From: Nocardia neocaledoniensis
Lineage (GTDB): Bacteria; Actinomycetota; Actinomycetes; Mycobacteriales; Mycobacteriaceae
DNA: 64,000 nucleotides
Direction: 5' to 3'
NCBI RefSeq assembly: GCF_003182135.1
Contig: NZ_QGTL01000001.1
Location: forward strand, 496,001-560,000
Part shown: piece after piece, positions 7,650 through 15,620 of the stretch
How positions within the stretch are numbered: the stretch's first letter is position 1
Layout: every line of letters starts with the position of its first letter
Made by a program: the position numbers and the translations under genes
The notes under the pieces: model-generated
The model's database searches: none
Told to the model about the DNA's origin: nothing
What the model saw: the letters and a program-made list of their open reading frames with translations, nothing else

Positions 7650-10157
7650 GTGGTCGGAGTGGATCTGACCGACCTGCTCGAGATACCAGGGACCGACGCC
7701 GACGCGCTCTACGAGTCGTTCGCGGCGTGGGCCGCCGAGCAGGGCACTCCCCTGTATCCGGCGCAGGACGAGGCGCTGATGGAGCTGGCCTCGGGGTCCA
7801 ACGTCATCCTGGCCACGCCGACCGGATCGGGCAAGTCGCTCGTCGCGGTCGGCGCGCACCTGTTCGCGATGACCAACGGGCAGCGCAGCTACTACACCGC
7901 GCCGATCAAGGCGCTGGTGAGCGAGAAGTTCTTCGCGCTGTGCGAGGTGTTCGGCGCCGAGAACGTCGGGATGGTCACCGGCGACGCGGCCGTGAACGCC
8001 GACGCCCCGATCATCTGCGCCACCGCCGAGATCCTGGCGAATCTGGCGCTGCGCGAGGGCGCCGATGCCGAGGTCGGCCAGGTGGTGATGGACGAGTTCC
8101 ACTTCTACGCCGATCCCGATCGCGGCTGGGCCTGGCAGGTGCCGATCATCGAACTGCCGCGCGCGCAGTTCCTGCTGATGTCGGCGACGCTGGGCGAGGT
8201 CGACTTCTTCGCCACCGATCTCGAACGCCGCACCGGCCGCCCCACCGCCGTCGTGGCGGGCAGCGAGCGCCCCGTCCCGCTGACCTTCTCCTACGTGCGC
8301 ACCCCGATCACCGAGACCATCGAGGAACTGGTGACCACCCACCAGGCGCCGGTCTATGTCGTGCACTTCACCCAGGCCGCCGCGCTCGAGCGCGCGCAGG
8401 CGCTGACCAGCGTCAACTTCGCCAGCCGCGCCGAGAAGGACGCGATCGCCGCCGCGATCGGCGAGTTCCGGTTCGCCTCGGGTTTCGGCAAGACGCTCTC
8501 GCGGCTGATCCGGCACGGCATCGGCGTGCACCACGCGGGGATGCTGCCCAAGTACCGCAGGCTGGTGGAGAAGCTCGCCCAGGACGGGCTGCTGAAGGTG
8601 GTGTGCGGCACCGACACCCTCGGCGTCGGCATCAACGTGCCGATCCGGACGGTGCTGCTGACCGGGCTCACCAAGTACGACGGCGTGCGCACCCGCAGGC
8701 TCAAGGCTCGCGAATTCCATCAGATCGCGGGCCGGGCGGGCCGCGCCGGCTTCGACACCATGGGCACCGTCGTGGTGCAGGCGCCCGAGCACGAGGTGGA
8801 GAACGCGCGCCTGCTCGCCAAGGCGGGCGACGATCCGAAGAAGCAGCGAAAGGTGCAGCGCCGCAAGCCGCCCGAAGGTTTCGTGTCCTGGAGCGAGGAG
8901 ACCTTCGACCGGCTCGTGGCGGCCCAGCCGGAGCCGATGGTCTCCCGTTTCTCGGTGACCAACGCGATGCTGCTCAACGTGATCGCCCGTCCGGGCAACT
9001 GCTTCCACGCGATGCGGCACCTGCTCGAGGACAACCACGAGCCGCGCGCCGCCCAGCGCAAGCACATCCTGCGCGCGATCCGGCTCTACCGCGCGTTGCG
9101 CGATGCCGGTGTGGTGCAACAGCTCTCCGAACCCGACGCCAAGGGCCGGATGGCCCGGCTGACGGTCGACCTGCAACGCGATTTCGCCCTCGATCAGCCG
9201 CTGTCGCCGTTCGCGCTGGCCGCGTTCGAACTGCTCGACCGCGAAAGCCCCACCTACACCCTCGATGTCGTCTCACTGATCGAGGCGACCCTCGAGGACC
9301 CGCGCCAGTTGCTGATGGCCCAGCAGCACAAGGCGCGCGGCGCCGCCGTCGCCGAGATGAAGGCCGACGGCATCGAGTACGAGGAGCGGATGGAGCTCCT
9401 GGAAGAGGTCACCTGGCCCAAGCCGCTGGCCGAGCTGATCGAGCCCGCGTTCGAGACCTACCGGGCCGGGCATCCGTGGGTCTCGGAGTTCGCCCCGTCA
9501 CCGAAGTCGGTGGTGCGCGACATGATCGAGCGCGCCATGACCTTCGCCGAGCTCATCTCCTTCTACGAGCTGGCCCGCTCGGAGGGCGTGGTGCTGCGGT
9601 ACCTGGCCGACGCCTACCGGGCGCTGCGCCGCACCGTGCCCGACGCGGCGCGCACCGAGGAGCTCGACGATCTCACCGAGTGGCTGGGCGAGCTGATCCG
9701 CCAGGTGGACTCGAGCCTGCTCGACGAGTGGGAGCAGCTGACCAACCCCGGCGCGGAGAACGACGCCGAGCAGCTCGCCTTCGGCGCGGAGTCGGTGCGC
9801 CCCATCTCGGCCAACGAGCGCGCCTTCAAGGTGATGGTGCGCAACGCGATGTTCCGGCGGGTCGAGCTCGCGGCCCGGCAGCGCTGGGACGAGCTCGACG
9901 ACCTCGGCACCGGCCCCGACTGGGCCGAGGAACTGGCCCCCTACTTCGCGGAGTACACCGCGATCGGCACCGGCCCGGACGCGCGCGGCCCGCAGCTGTT
10001 CCAGGTGGAGAAGCGGCCGGGATTCTGGCACGTGCGGCAGGTGCTCGACGACCCGGCGGGCGACCACGGCTGGGCGCTGACGGCGATCGTGGATCTCGAG
10101 GAGTCCGATGCCGCGGGCGAGGTGGTGTTCGACGAGGTCACAGTCACGGCGGGGTGA
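7650..10157 (+). CDS. DEAD/DEAH-box RNA helicase with DUF3516 C-terminal region
   Basis: This 835-residue superfamily 2 helicase has Walker A ATPTGSGKSLVAVG near residue 56, motif II MDEFH (a DEFH variant), motif III LLMSATLG and motif VI QIAGRAGRAGFD. The helicase core covers about 1-400. The rest matches the DUF3516 extension found in actinobacterial Ski2/Mtr4-like enzymes (for example SWSEETFDRL). It probably unwinds structured RNA. GTG codons at 7650 and 7659 are both plausible starts; the first is used. The gene follows the PAC2 gene closely. Confidence 0.9.
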   Translation: MVGVDLTDLLEIPGTDADALYESFAAWAAEQGTPLYPAQDEALMELASGSNVILATPTGSGKSLVAVGAHLFAMTNGQRSYYTAPIKALVSEKFFALCEVFGAENVGMVTGDAAVNADAPIICATAEILANLALREGADAEVGQVVMDEFHFYADPDRGWAWQVPIIELPRAQFLLMSATLGEVDFFATDLERRTGRPTAVVAGSERPVPLTFSYVRTPITETIEELVTTHQAPVYVVHFTQAAALERAQALTSVNFASRAEKDAIAAAIGEFRFASGFGKTLSRLIRHGIGVHHAGMLPKYRRLVEKLAQDGLLKVVCGTDTLGVGINVPIRTVLLTGLTKYDGVRTRRLKAREFHQIAGRAGRAGFDTMGTVVVQAPEHEVENARLLAKAGDDPKKQRKVQRRKPPEGFVSWSEETFDRLVAAQPEPMVSRFSVTNAMLLNVIARPGNCFHAMRHLLEDNHEPRAAQRKHILRAIRLYRALRDAGVVQQLSEPDAKGRMARLTVDLQRDFALDQPLSPFALAAFELLDRESPTYTLDVVSLIEATLEDPRQLLMAQQHKARGAAVAEMKADGIEYEERMELLEEVTWPKPLAELIEPAFETYRAGHPWVSEFAPSPKSVVRDMIERAMTFAELISFYELARSEGVVLRYLADAYRALRRTVPDAARTEELDDLTEWLGELIRQVDSSLLDEWEQLTNPGAENDAEQLAFGAESVRPISANERAFKVMVRNAMFRRVELAARQRWDELDDLGTGPDWAEELAPYFAEYTAIGTGPDARGPQLFQVEKRPGFWHVRQVLDDPAGDHGWALTAIVDLEESDAAGEVVFDEVTVTAG

Positions 10158-10237
10158 CTATGACGAATGTTTGACGGATTCGTTGTTGGGTAGGCGCCGC
10201 TGATACTCTCTCCCGGCCGCCGACCGAAAGTTCAACT

Positions 10238-11353
10238 ATGCCCGAATCCCCGTACCTTGTCATCTACCCCGAGCGGGTACGTGCCAATTACCGAGCCCTC
10301 GCCGCCGCCGTGTCGGCACGACGCAGCCAGGGCACCCGGATCAGGTACGCGGTGAAGGCGGCACCGGTCGACGAGTTGCTCACCCTGCTCGACGCCGAGG
10401 GCGCGGAGTTCGACGTGGCCAGCATCGGCGAGATCGACCAGGCGCTGCGACTGGGCGTCGACCCGGCGAAGCTCTGCTACGGCAATCCGATCAAGAAGAG
10501 CGCCCACATCGCGCGCGCCTTCGCCCTCGGCGTGCGCCGCTACGCCTTCGACACCGAGGACGACCTGCTGCGCATCGCCGAACACGCCCCGGGCAGCGAG
10601 GTCGAGTGCCGGTTCCTGTCCGCGGCGCCGCAGTCGCTGACCCCGTTCGGCACCAAGTTCGGCTGCGCGCCGGACGAGGCGCTGCGGCTGCTGGTGCGGG
10701 CTCGTGATCTGGGCCTGGTCGTCGGCGGCCCGTACTTCCACGTCGGCTCCCAGCAGCTGGATCCCACCGCATGGCGGATCGGTATCCGGCAGGCGGGAGA
10801 GATCGTGACAGCTCTGGCGGACAAGGACATTCAGGTCGCCGCGGTCAATGTGGGCGGCGGTCTGCCGATCTCCTACGTCGACGCGGCCCCCGAACTCGAC
10901 GCGATCGCCGCCGCCATGACCGCGGCCGCCGCGGAGTTCCTGCCCGAGTCCACCGGCCTGGTCGTCGAGCCCGGCCGCGCGCTGGTGGGCAACGCGGGCA
11001 CGATTCACGCCGAGGTCGTCGGGGTGCGTGTCGCGCCGGACGGCCGGCGCTGGGTGTATCTCGACATCGGCCGCTACAACGGCATGGCCGAGACCGAGAA
11101 CGAGTACATCGCCTACCGTTTCGTCACCGATCGCGACGGCGATCCGGTGGCCGAGGCGGTGGTCGCGGGTCCGACCTGCGACGGCGACGATGTACTGTAT
11201 CAACGCACGAAGGTCCTTCTGCCGACCACGTTGCGAGCCGGTGATCAGATCCAGATCCTCGACACCGGCGCCTATACCGCGAGTTATTCGTCGGTGTCCT
11301 TCAATGGTTTTCCGCCCTTGACCGTTCATGTCTCGGGCGCTGAGCGAGAGTGA
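10238..11353 (+). CDS. PLP-dependent ornithine-type decarboxylase (alanine racemase fold)
   Basis: This 371-residue fold-III decarboxylase belongs to the ornithine/diaminopimelate/arginine decarboxylase family. The Schiff-base lysine is Lys40 in RYAVKA. FHVGSQQLDP is the substrate-specificity region, and GPTCDGDDVLY carries the cross-subunit Cys314-Asp315 pair in the form typical of ornithine decarboxylases; diaminopimelate decarboxylases usually have CESGD. The glycine-rich phosphate loop is NVGGGLPISY. It probably makes putrescine from ornithine. The stop codon overlaps a GTG start of the SpeD-SpeE gene (GTGA). Lysine or another basic amino acid as substrate cannot be excluded. Confidence 0.85.
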   Translation: MPESPYLVIYPERVRANYRALAAAVSARRSQGTRIRYAVKAAPVDELLTLLDAEGAEFDVASIGEIDQALRLGVDPAKLCYGNPIKKSAHIARAFALGVRRYAFDTEDDLLRIAEHAPGSEVECRFLSAAPQSLTPFGTKFGCAPDEALRLLVRARDLGLVVGGPYFHVGSQQLDPTAWRIGIRQAGEIVTALADKDIQVAAVNVGGGLPISYVDAAPELDAIAAAMTAAAAEFLPESTGLVVEPGRALVGNAGTIHAEVVGVRVAPDGRRWVYLDIGRYNGMAETENEYIAYRFVTDRDGDPVAEAVVAGPTCDGDDVLYQRTKVLLPTTLRAGDQIQILDTGAYTASYSSVSFNGFPPLTVHVSGAERE

Positions 11354-12564
11354 GTTTGCCCATGACGGCGGAATTCACCGGCTGGCATGTGCTGGCCGAG
11401 TTCGGTGGTGTCGACACAGACCTGTGTGACGATCTCGAACGACTCGAATCGGCGTTGCGTGAGTCTCTGATCGCGGCGGGCGTCACCATCTGCGATGTCG
11501 TTCACAAGAAGTTCGAACCGCAGGGGGTGACCGTCCTCGCCCTGTTGTCGGAGTCCCACGCCTCGATTCACACCTATCCGGAGTCCGGCGACATCTTCGT
11601 CGACGTCTTCACCTGCGGCAGCATCGGCGCGGGTGCGACGAAGGCGGTCGAACTCCTGCGAGACAAGTTGTCTCCCAAGGATGTTCGGATGCAGGTCGTA
11701 CAGCGCGGCCACGGCGCCGAGAAGATCTACGAACCGGTGGGCGACGGCCTGACCCGGATCTGGGATCTGCACGAGGTGATCGTCGACACCCACACCCCCT
11801 TCCAGCACATGGTGATCGCGCGGACCGATCAGGGCATCTCCCTGTTCTCCGACGACGATCGCCAGTCCACCGAGTTCTCTCAGCTCACCTACCACGAGGC
11901 CATGATGGTCCCGGCGTTCGTGCTGGCCGAGAAGCTGGACCGGGTACTGATCATCGGCTCCGGCGAGGGTGTGGCCTCGCAGATGTCGGTGGCGGCGGGG
12001 GCGACGCTGGTGGACCACGTCGACATCGACCAGCGCGAGGTCGAGCTGTGCGCGCAGCACCTGCCCTACGGCTACACCAGCGAGGAGCTGGCCGCGGCCG
12101 TGGCGGGCGAGGGCCCGATCCATGTGCACTACGCCGACGGCTGGGACTTCCTGGCCAAGGCACAGGAGGCGGGCACCCGCTACGACGTGATCGTCATCGA
12201 TCTGCCCGACGAGCGCGTCGAGGACGCCCAGCACAACCGGCTCTACGAGGCGGAGTTCCTGTCGCGATGTAAGGCACTGCTCGCGCCCGGCGGCGTGCTG
12301 ACCGCCCAGGCCGGCTGCGCGACGATGTGGCGCAACGAGACGCTCAAGCGTTCGTGGGGCCGGTTCAAGGAACAGTTCGCGACCGTGGTGCCCTACGGCA
12401 GCGACGAGCACGAGTGGACCTTCCTGTTCGGCCTGAACGAGAAGATCGAGAACCCGGTGCGCGGCATGGCCGACCGCTTGGCGCTGCTCCCCTACCGGGC
12501 CGAGACCATCGACGCCCGCGCACTCGAGCGCGGCGCGATCGAGCCGTACTCCCTGCGCGGCTGA
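11350..12564 (+). CDS. Fused AdoMet decarboxylase (SpeD) and aminopropyltransferase (SpeE-like)
   Basis: This 404-residue protein joins two polyamine enzymes. Residues about 8-125 are a prokaryotic S-adenosylmethionine decarboxylase: autocleavage between Glu68 and Ser69 in SESHASIHTYPE would give the pyruvoyl group, with His74 and Cys89 (VFTCG) in register with Thermotoga SpeD. Residues about 140-404 are a spermidine-synthase-like aminopropyltransferase (TPFQHMVI, YHEAMM 181-186, nucleotide loop GSGEG 203-207, IDLPDE 283-288). The chain could both make and use decarboxylated AdoMet, supplying spermidine from the upstream decarboxylase's putrescine. Start GTG 11350 overlaps the preceding stop; ATG 11362 is an alternative. 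Several SpeE motifs are non-standard. Confidence 0.88.
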   Translation: MSLPMTAEFTGWHVLAEFGGVDTDLCDDLERLESALRESLIAAGVTICDVVHKKFEPQGVTVLALLSESHASIHTYPESGDIFVDVFTCGSIGAGATKAVELLRDKLSPKDVRMQVVQRGHGAEKIYEPVGDGLTRIWDLHEVIVDTHTPFQHMVIARTDQGISLFSDDDRQSTEFSQLTYHEAMMVPAFVLAEKLDRVLIIGSGEGVASQMSVAAGATLVDHVDIDQREVELCAQHLPYGYTSEELAAAVAGEGPIHVHYADGWDFLAKAQEAGTRYDVIVIDLPDERVEDAQHNRLYEAEFLSRCKALLAPGGVLTAQAGCATMWRNETLKRSWGRFKEQFATVVPYGSDEHEWTFLFGLNEKIENPVRGMADRLALLPYRAETIDARALERGAIEPYSLRG

Positions 12565-12578
12565 GCTCGCTCGCGACA

Positions 12579-12625
12579 GACGACGAAGGCGGTGACCCGG
12601 ATCCCGGGTCGCCGCCTTCGTCGTC
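12579..12625 (+). terminator. Strong intrinsic-type hairpin after the polyamine operon
   Basis: A perfect 14-bp stem pairs 12579-12592 (GACGACGAAGGCGG) with 12612-12625. A second inverted repeat, GACCCGG-ATCC-CGGGTC, lies in the loop. There is no T-run, as is common in high-GC actinobacteria. It starts 15 bases after the speD-speE stop and is the likely end of the polyamine transcript. Confidence 0.75.
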
Positions 12626-12713
12626 TCGACGGACCGGGCCGCCGATTCCGATGCGGCGGGAGGTCGAAGGTTGGTATGCAAGATGCACAGCTTCGACAGA
12701 ATCGAGTCCGCCC

Positions 12714-13274
12714 ATGACGCCGACACCGTTGTCCGCCGACGGCCTGATGCCGGTCCGCTCGCCGTCGGGCCATCGCCCCCGCCTCGACGCCCTCTCACGG
12801 GCCGGACTCACCGAGTTCCGCGCCCTGTTCGACAAGGCGCCCGAGGTGACCGCAAAGGACTTCGCGCGGCTCGACGGTGATGTGACGATGCGGTCGTTCC
12901 CCGGGTCCGCCGAGCGGGTACTCGGGCCGGTGATGGCGCGGCCGTCGTATTTCTGGGTGGCGAAATCGTTTCGTCACGTGGACGGCGGAGTGGCCTTCGG
13001 CCACAACGTCTTCCGTCTGCTCGGAGGAATGCGGGCACTGAATTTCGTGGCGACGGTGGGTGCTTCCGTGCTCGACGGGCGCGCGGCGGTGCTGTTCGAC
13101 TACGACGATCCGCGCGTCGGCTCGCGCCGGCCCGCCCGGCGGATCTACGACGAACTGCGCGAGGTCGAGCCCGATCTGTGGCTTGGCCCGAGCTACTTCC
13201 GCACCCGCGCGCAGCGGATCCCGATGGGCTGGTTCGCCCTCGACGCCTCGGTGCCATTCGACGAACCGGCCTGA
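12714..13274 (+). CDS. Conserved hypothetical protein
   Basis: This 186-residue soluble protein has no signal peptide or membrane span. It is rich in aromatic residues in beta-like stretches (SYFWVAKSFRHVDGG, VEPDLWLGPSYFR, MGWFALDASV), which suggests a small beta-barrel or lipocalin-like fold. I do not recognise a named family. The ATG at 12714 is used; ATG 12747 is an alternative. A possible promoter (TTGGTA 12671-12676, CAGAAT 12695-12700) lies just upstream. The gene ends at a hairpin shared with the convergent tautomerase gene. Confidence 0.65.
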   Translation: MTPTPLSADGLMPVRSPSGHRPRLDALSRAGLTEFRALFDKAPEVTAKDFARLDGDVTMRSFPGSAERVLGPVMARPSYFWVAKSFRHVDGGVAFGHNVFRLLGGMRALNFVATVGASVLDGRAAVLFDYDDPRVGSRRPARRIYDELREVEPDLWLGPSYFRTRAQRIPMGWFALDASVPFDEPA

Positions 13275-13278
13275 AACG

Positions 13279-13319
13279 ACGGTGTGCCGGGCGCGGCAGA
13301 CCCGCGCCCGGCGCACCGT
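13279..13319. terminator. Bidirectional terminator hairpin
   Basis: An 18-bp stem pairs 13279-13296 with 13302-13319 with one G-U-type mismatch and a 5-base loop (CAGAC). It lies between the convergent ends of the 12714 gene and the tautomerase gene, so it can serve both strands. Confidence 0.75.
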
Positions 13320-13324
13320 GGCAC

Positions 13325-13537
13325 TCAGTCGCGCGCGGCGCGCTGTGCCCGGTACTCGGCGACGTTCACCCCGCCGACGCCCCAATCCGTCAGCGGCACT
13401 TCGTCGATCACCACGTAGGTGCTGTCGGGGGCCTTGCCGAGCACCTCGAACAGCAGATCGGTGACGCCCTTGATCAGCTGCCCCTTCTGCTCCGGGGTGA
13501 CCCCTTCGTCGGTGACCTTGATATTCACGTACGGCAT
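13325..13537 (-). CDS. 4-oxalocrotonate tautomerase family protein
   Basis: This 70-residue protein has the tautomerase-superfamily start MPYVNIKVTDEGVTPEQK, in which Pro1 becomes the N-terminal catalytic base after Met removal. The size equals that of the hexameric small tautomerases. TYVVIDEVPLTDWGVGG fits the conserved second half. It lies 14 bases downstream of the SDR gene and probably shares its TetR-controlled transcript. The substrate is unknown; family members act on 2-hydroxymuconate-like enols or related dehalogenation substrates. Confidence 0.87.
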   Translation of the reverse strand: MPYVNIKVTDEGVTPEQKGQLIKGVTDLLFEVLGKAPDSTYVVIDEVPLTDWGVGGVNVAEYRAQRAARD

Positions 13538-13551
13538 GGTGGTTGTCCTTT

Positions 13552-14292
13552 CTACGCCGCTCTACCTGAGATGAACCCGCCGTCGACGGGGAGGATGTGG
13601 CCGGTGACGAACTCGGCGTCGGTCAGATACAGCACGGCCGCGGTGGTGTCGGCGACCTCGCCGATCCGGCCGAGCAGCGCGGCGCCCGCGGCGGCGCGCT
13701 CGTCGCCGTCGCCGAACAGCGGGGTACGGATGATCCCGGGGGCGACCGCGTTCACCCGGATCCGCGCGGGCGCCAGTTCGGCGGCCAGGCTGGTGGTCAG
13801 CGCGTGCACGCCGCCCTTGCTGATCAGCGCGGCCGAGGCGGGCAGCCCGGTCATCGCGTGATCGATGAGGACGGTGCCGATGTTGACGACGCTGCCGCCC
13901 TCGCCCTGGGCCAGCAGGTGGCGCACCACCGCCTGGGTGGTGAAGTAGGTGCCCTTGAGATTGCCGCCCAGGTAGCGGTCGAGCTCGGCCTCGGTGACGT
14001 CGACGAACGGGGTCGCCCCGAAGACACCGGCGCTGTTGATCAGCGCGTCGACCCGGCCGAACCGGTCGAGCGCGGTTGCCACGTACGCCGAACCCGTTGC
14101 GGGCGAACCGATGTCGCCGACCACCGTGGCCACCCGGTCCGGGGCCGCGAGGTCGGCGGCGACCTCGGCGAGCTTGGCCGCGTCGCGGCCGCCGAGCACG
14201 ACCGCGTCACCGCGGTCGACGAAGGCGCGGGCGACGTCACGACCGATCCCACTGGATGCCCCGGTCACGATGACCGTCTTCGGAGTGGACAT
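13552..14292 (-). CDS. SDR-family protein lacking the canonical catalytic Tyr
   Basis: This 246-residue short-chain dehydrogenase/reductase has an intact NAD(P) site (VTGASSGIGRDVARAF), the NSAG motif (INSAGVFG) and the C-terminal VAPGIIRTPLF and GHILPVDGGF. In the active-site segment the Lys is Lys159 (LISKGG), but the position four residues before it is Ala155, not Tyr, and the usual Ser position appears to be Thr140. The loop between them is two residues longer than in a standard SDR. It may therefore bind cofactor without normal oxidoreduction. ATG 14292 has an AGGATCAGG ribosome site. A TetR-type operator lies 25 bases upstream. Confidence 0.85.
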   Translation of the reverse strand: MSTPKTVIVTGASSGIGRDVARAFVDRGDAVVLGGRDAAKLAEVAADLAAPDRVATVVGDIGSPATGSAYVATALDRFGRVDALINSAGVFGATPFVDVTEAELDRYLGGNLKGTYFTTQAVVRHLLAQGEGGSVVNIGTVLIDHAMTGLPASAALISKGGVHALTTSLAAELAPARIRVNAVAPGIIRTPLFGDGDERAAAGAALLGRIGEVADTTAAVLYLTDAEFVTGHILPVDGGFISGRAA

Positions 14293-14316
14293 TCGCCTGA
14301 TCCTTTCGAAATGAAT

Positions 14317-14328
14317 ACGACCGGTCGT
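14317..14328. promoter_or_regulatory. TetR-type operator upstream of the SDR gene
   Basis: The perfect palindrome ACGACCGGTCGT lies 25 bases upstream of the SDR start and overlaps its probable promoter. The same 16-base string ATACGACCGGTCGTCT occurs in front of the neighbouring tetR gene, which makes this the likely binding site of that regulator. Confidence 0.75.
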
Positions 14329-14379
14329 CTTTGAATGGGCGACCGACAGTGGGGAGGTACCGAACGCGGGAGCGGTCGG

Positions 14380-14970
14380 TCAGGGACGGAAGTAGTCGTC
14401 GAGCAGCCGCCGCAGACACTTCTCCAGCGGCTCGACGGTGCGGTCGATCTTCATCCGGATGACCGCGCCCTCCCAGGATTCGAGCAGCAGGTCGGCCAGC
14501 TCGACCGGGTCGATGTCGGCCCGGACGGTGCCCTCGGCCTGGGCGGTCCGCAGCGCCTCGGCGACGCCATCGCGCCAGCGGGCCCACGCGCTCGACAGCG
14601 CGGTCCGCAGCAGATCACTGCCTTCCAGCTCGCCGCCGAGATTGCCGATCAGGCAGCCGCCGGTGTAATCGGCGGCGACGAAATCCTCGGTCAGCGCGGC
14701 GAAGAAGCGGCGCAGGCCGGTGAGCGCGTCCGGCGCCCCGGCGAACGCCTCGGCGAGCGAGCGCTGCACGCACAGCGAGTGGTGCTCGATCACCGCGCGC
14801 GCGAAGCCCTCCTTGCTGTCGAAGTAGTTGTAGAACGAGCCCTTGGGCACCCCGACCTTGTCGAGCACCTGCTTGATGCCGGTGCCGTGATAGCCGTTGG
14901 CCAGCAGCCCGATCGCGCCCTCCTCGATGAGGAGCGCTCGCGTGTCGTCGCTACGCCGTGGTCGTGCCAT
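14380..14970 (-). CDS. TetR/AcrR family transcriptional regulator
   Basis: This 196-residue regulator has an N-terminal HTH ending in KVGVPKGSFYNYFDSKEGFA (about residues 35-55), the classic TetR recognition helix. The C-terminal ligand domain carries TGGCLIGNLGGEL. That pattern is seen in TetR proteins of the class often linked to NemR/YcdC-type electrophile or oxidoreductase control; this placement is tentative. It lies directly upstream of the SDR-tautomerase pair in the same direction. Both genes carry the same palindromic operator, so it probably represses itself and them until a ligand binds. Confidence 0.9.
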   Translation of the reverse strand: MARPRRSDDTRALLIEEGAIGLLANGYHGTGIKQVLDKVGVPKGSFYNYFDSKEGFARAVIEHHSLCVQRSLAEAFAGAPDALTGLRRFFAALTEDFVAADYTGGCLIGNLGGELEGSDLLRTALSSAWARWRDGVAEALRTAQAEGTVRADIDPVELADLLLESWEGAVIRMKIDRTVEPLEKCLRRLLDDYFRP

Positions 14971-14977
14971 GCGAGGA

Positions 14978-15007
14978 ACTATACGACCGGTCGTCTAGGA
15001 ATGGCAA
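14978..15007 (-). promoter_or_regulatory. tetR promoter with embedded operator; leaderless start likely
   Basis: On the minus strand TTGCCA (15007-15002) and TATAGT (14983-14978) are separated by 18 bases. The palindrome ACGACCGGTCGT at 14983-14994 sits in the spacer and touches the -10. The -10 ends 7 bases before the ATG, so transcription should start at or next to the start codon. This is a textbook autorepression arrangement. Confidence 0.72.
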
Positions 15008-15017
15008 GAGTGCAGGG

Positions 15018-15620
15018 TCAGTCGTCGTCGACACCGCGCGCGGCCAGCGCCTCGCCCATCGCGTCGGCGGTCCGCAAGGCACGCACCAACACCGGCGTGA
15101 CCAGGGCCGTCGCCGACCACGACACCCCACGGGCCCGGCGTGCCTCGGCCACGTCGTGCACGATCTGGGCGAGCAGGGGCACGCACCGGATCGCCAGCGC
15201 GAGCAGCAGACCGACCCGTTCCGGGTTCACCCCGACGTGACGCAGCGGGGCCAGCGCGCGCAGCAGGGCGTCGAGGAGATCGGTGACCCGGGTCGTCACC
15301 GTGACCAGCGCGGCCAGCGCGACCGAGACGAGCAGCACGCCGCACACGACCACGGCCCGCACCGGCGTGGTGGTCAGCAGCTGGAAGACGCCGATGATCG
15401 CCGTCATCCACAGCACCGGGCGCACCTGGGCCACGGCCACCCGCCAGGGAATGCGCGCCAGCGCGAACAGTCCCGCGACGACCAGTACGACGCAGGCCAT
15501 GCCGAGCAGCCCGCGCACCCACACCGTCATCGCGACGATCGTGGCGACCAGCAGCGCCAGCTTCACCCCGGCGGGCGCGCGGTGCAGCAGCGAGTCGCCG
15601 GGGTGATAGAGGCCGATCAT
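15018..15620 (-). CDS. bioN: BioN, energy-coupling factor transporter transmembrane protein (EcfT)
   Basis: This 200-residue membrane protein has four to five hydrophobic helices. It has the two EcfT coupling signatures in the last third, EARRARG and EALAARG, which contact the ATPase. It is shorter than general EcfT proteins, as is usual for BioN of biotin transporters. The ATG at 15620 overlaps the stop of bioM by 4 bases. With BioM and BioY it would form a dedicated biotin importer. Confidence 0.9.
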   Translation of the reverse strand: MIGLYHPGDSLLHRAPAGVKLALLVATIVAMTVWVRGLLGMACVVLVVAGLFALARIPWRVAVAQVRPVLWMTAIIGVFQLLTTTPVRAVVVCGVLLVSVALAALVTVTTRVTDLLDALLRALAPLRHVGVNPERVGLLLALAIRCVPLLAQIVHDVAEARRARGVSWSATALVTPVLVRALRTADAMGEALAARGVDDD

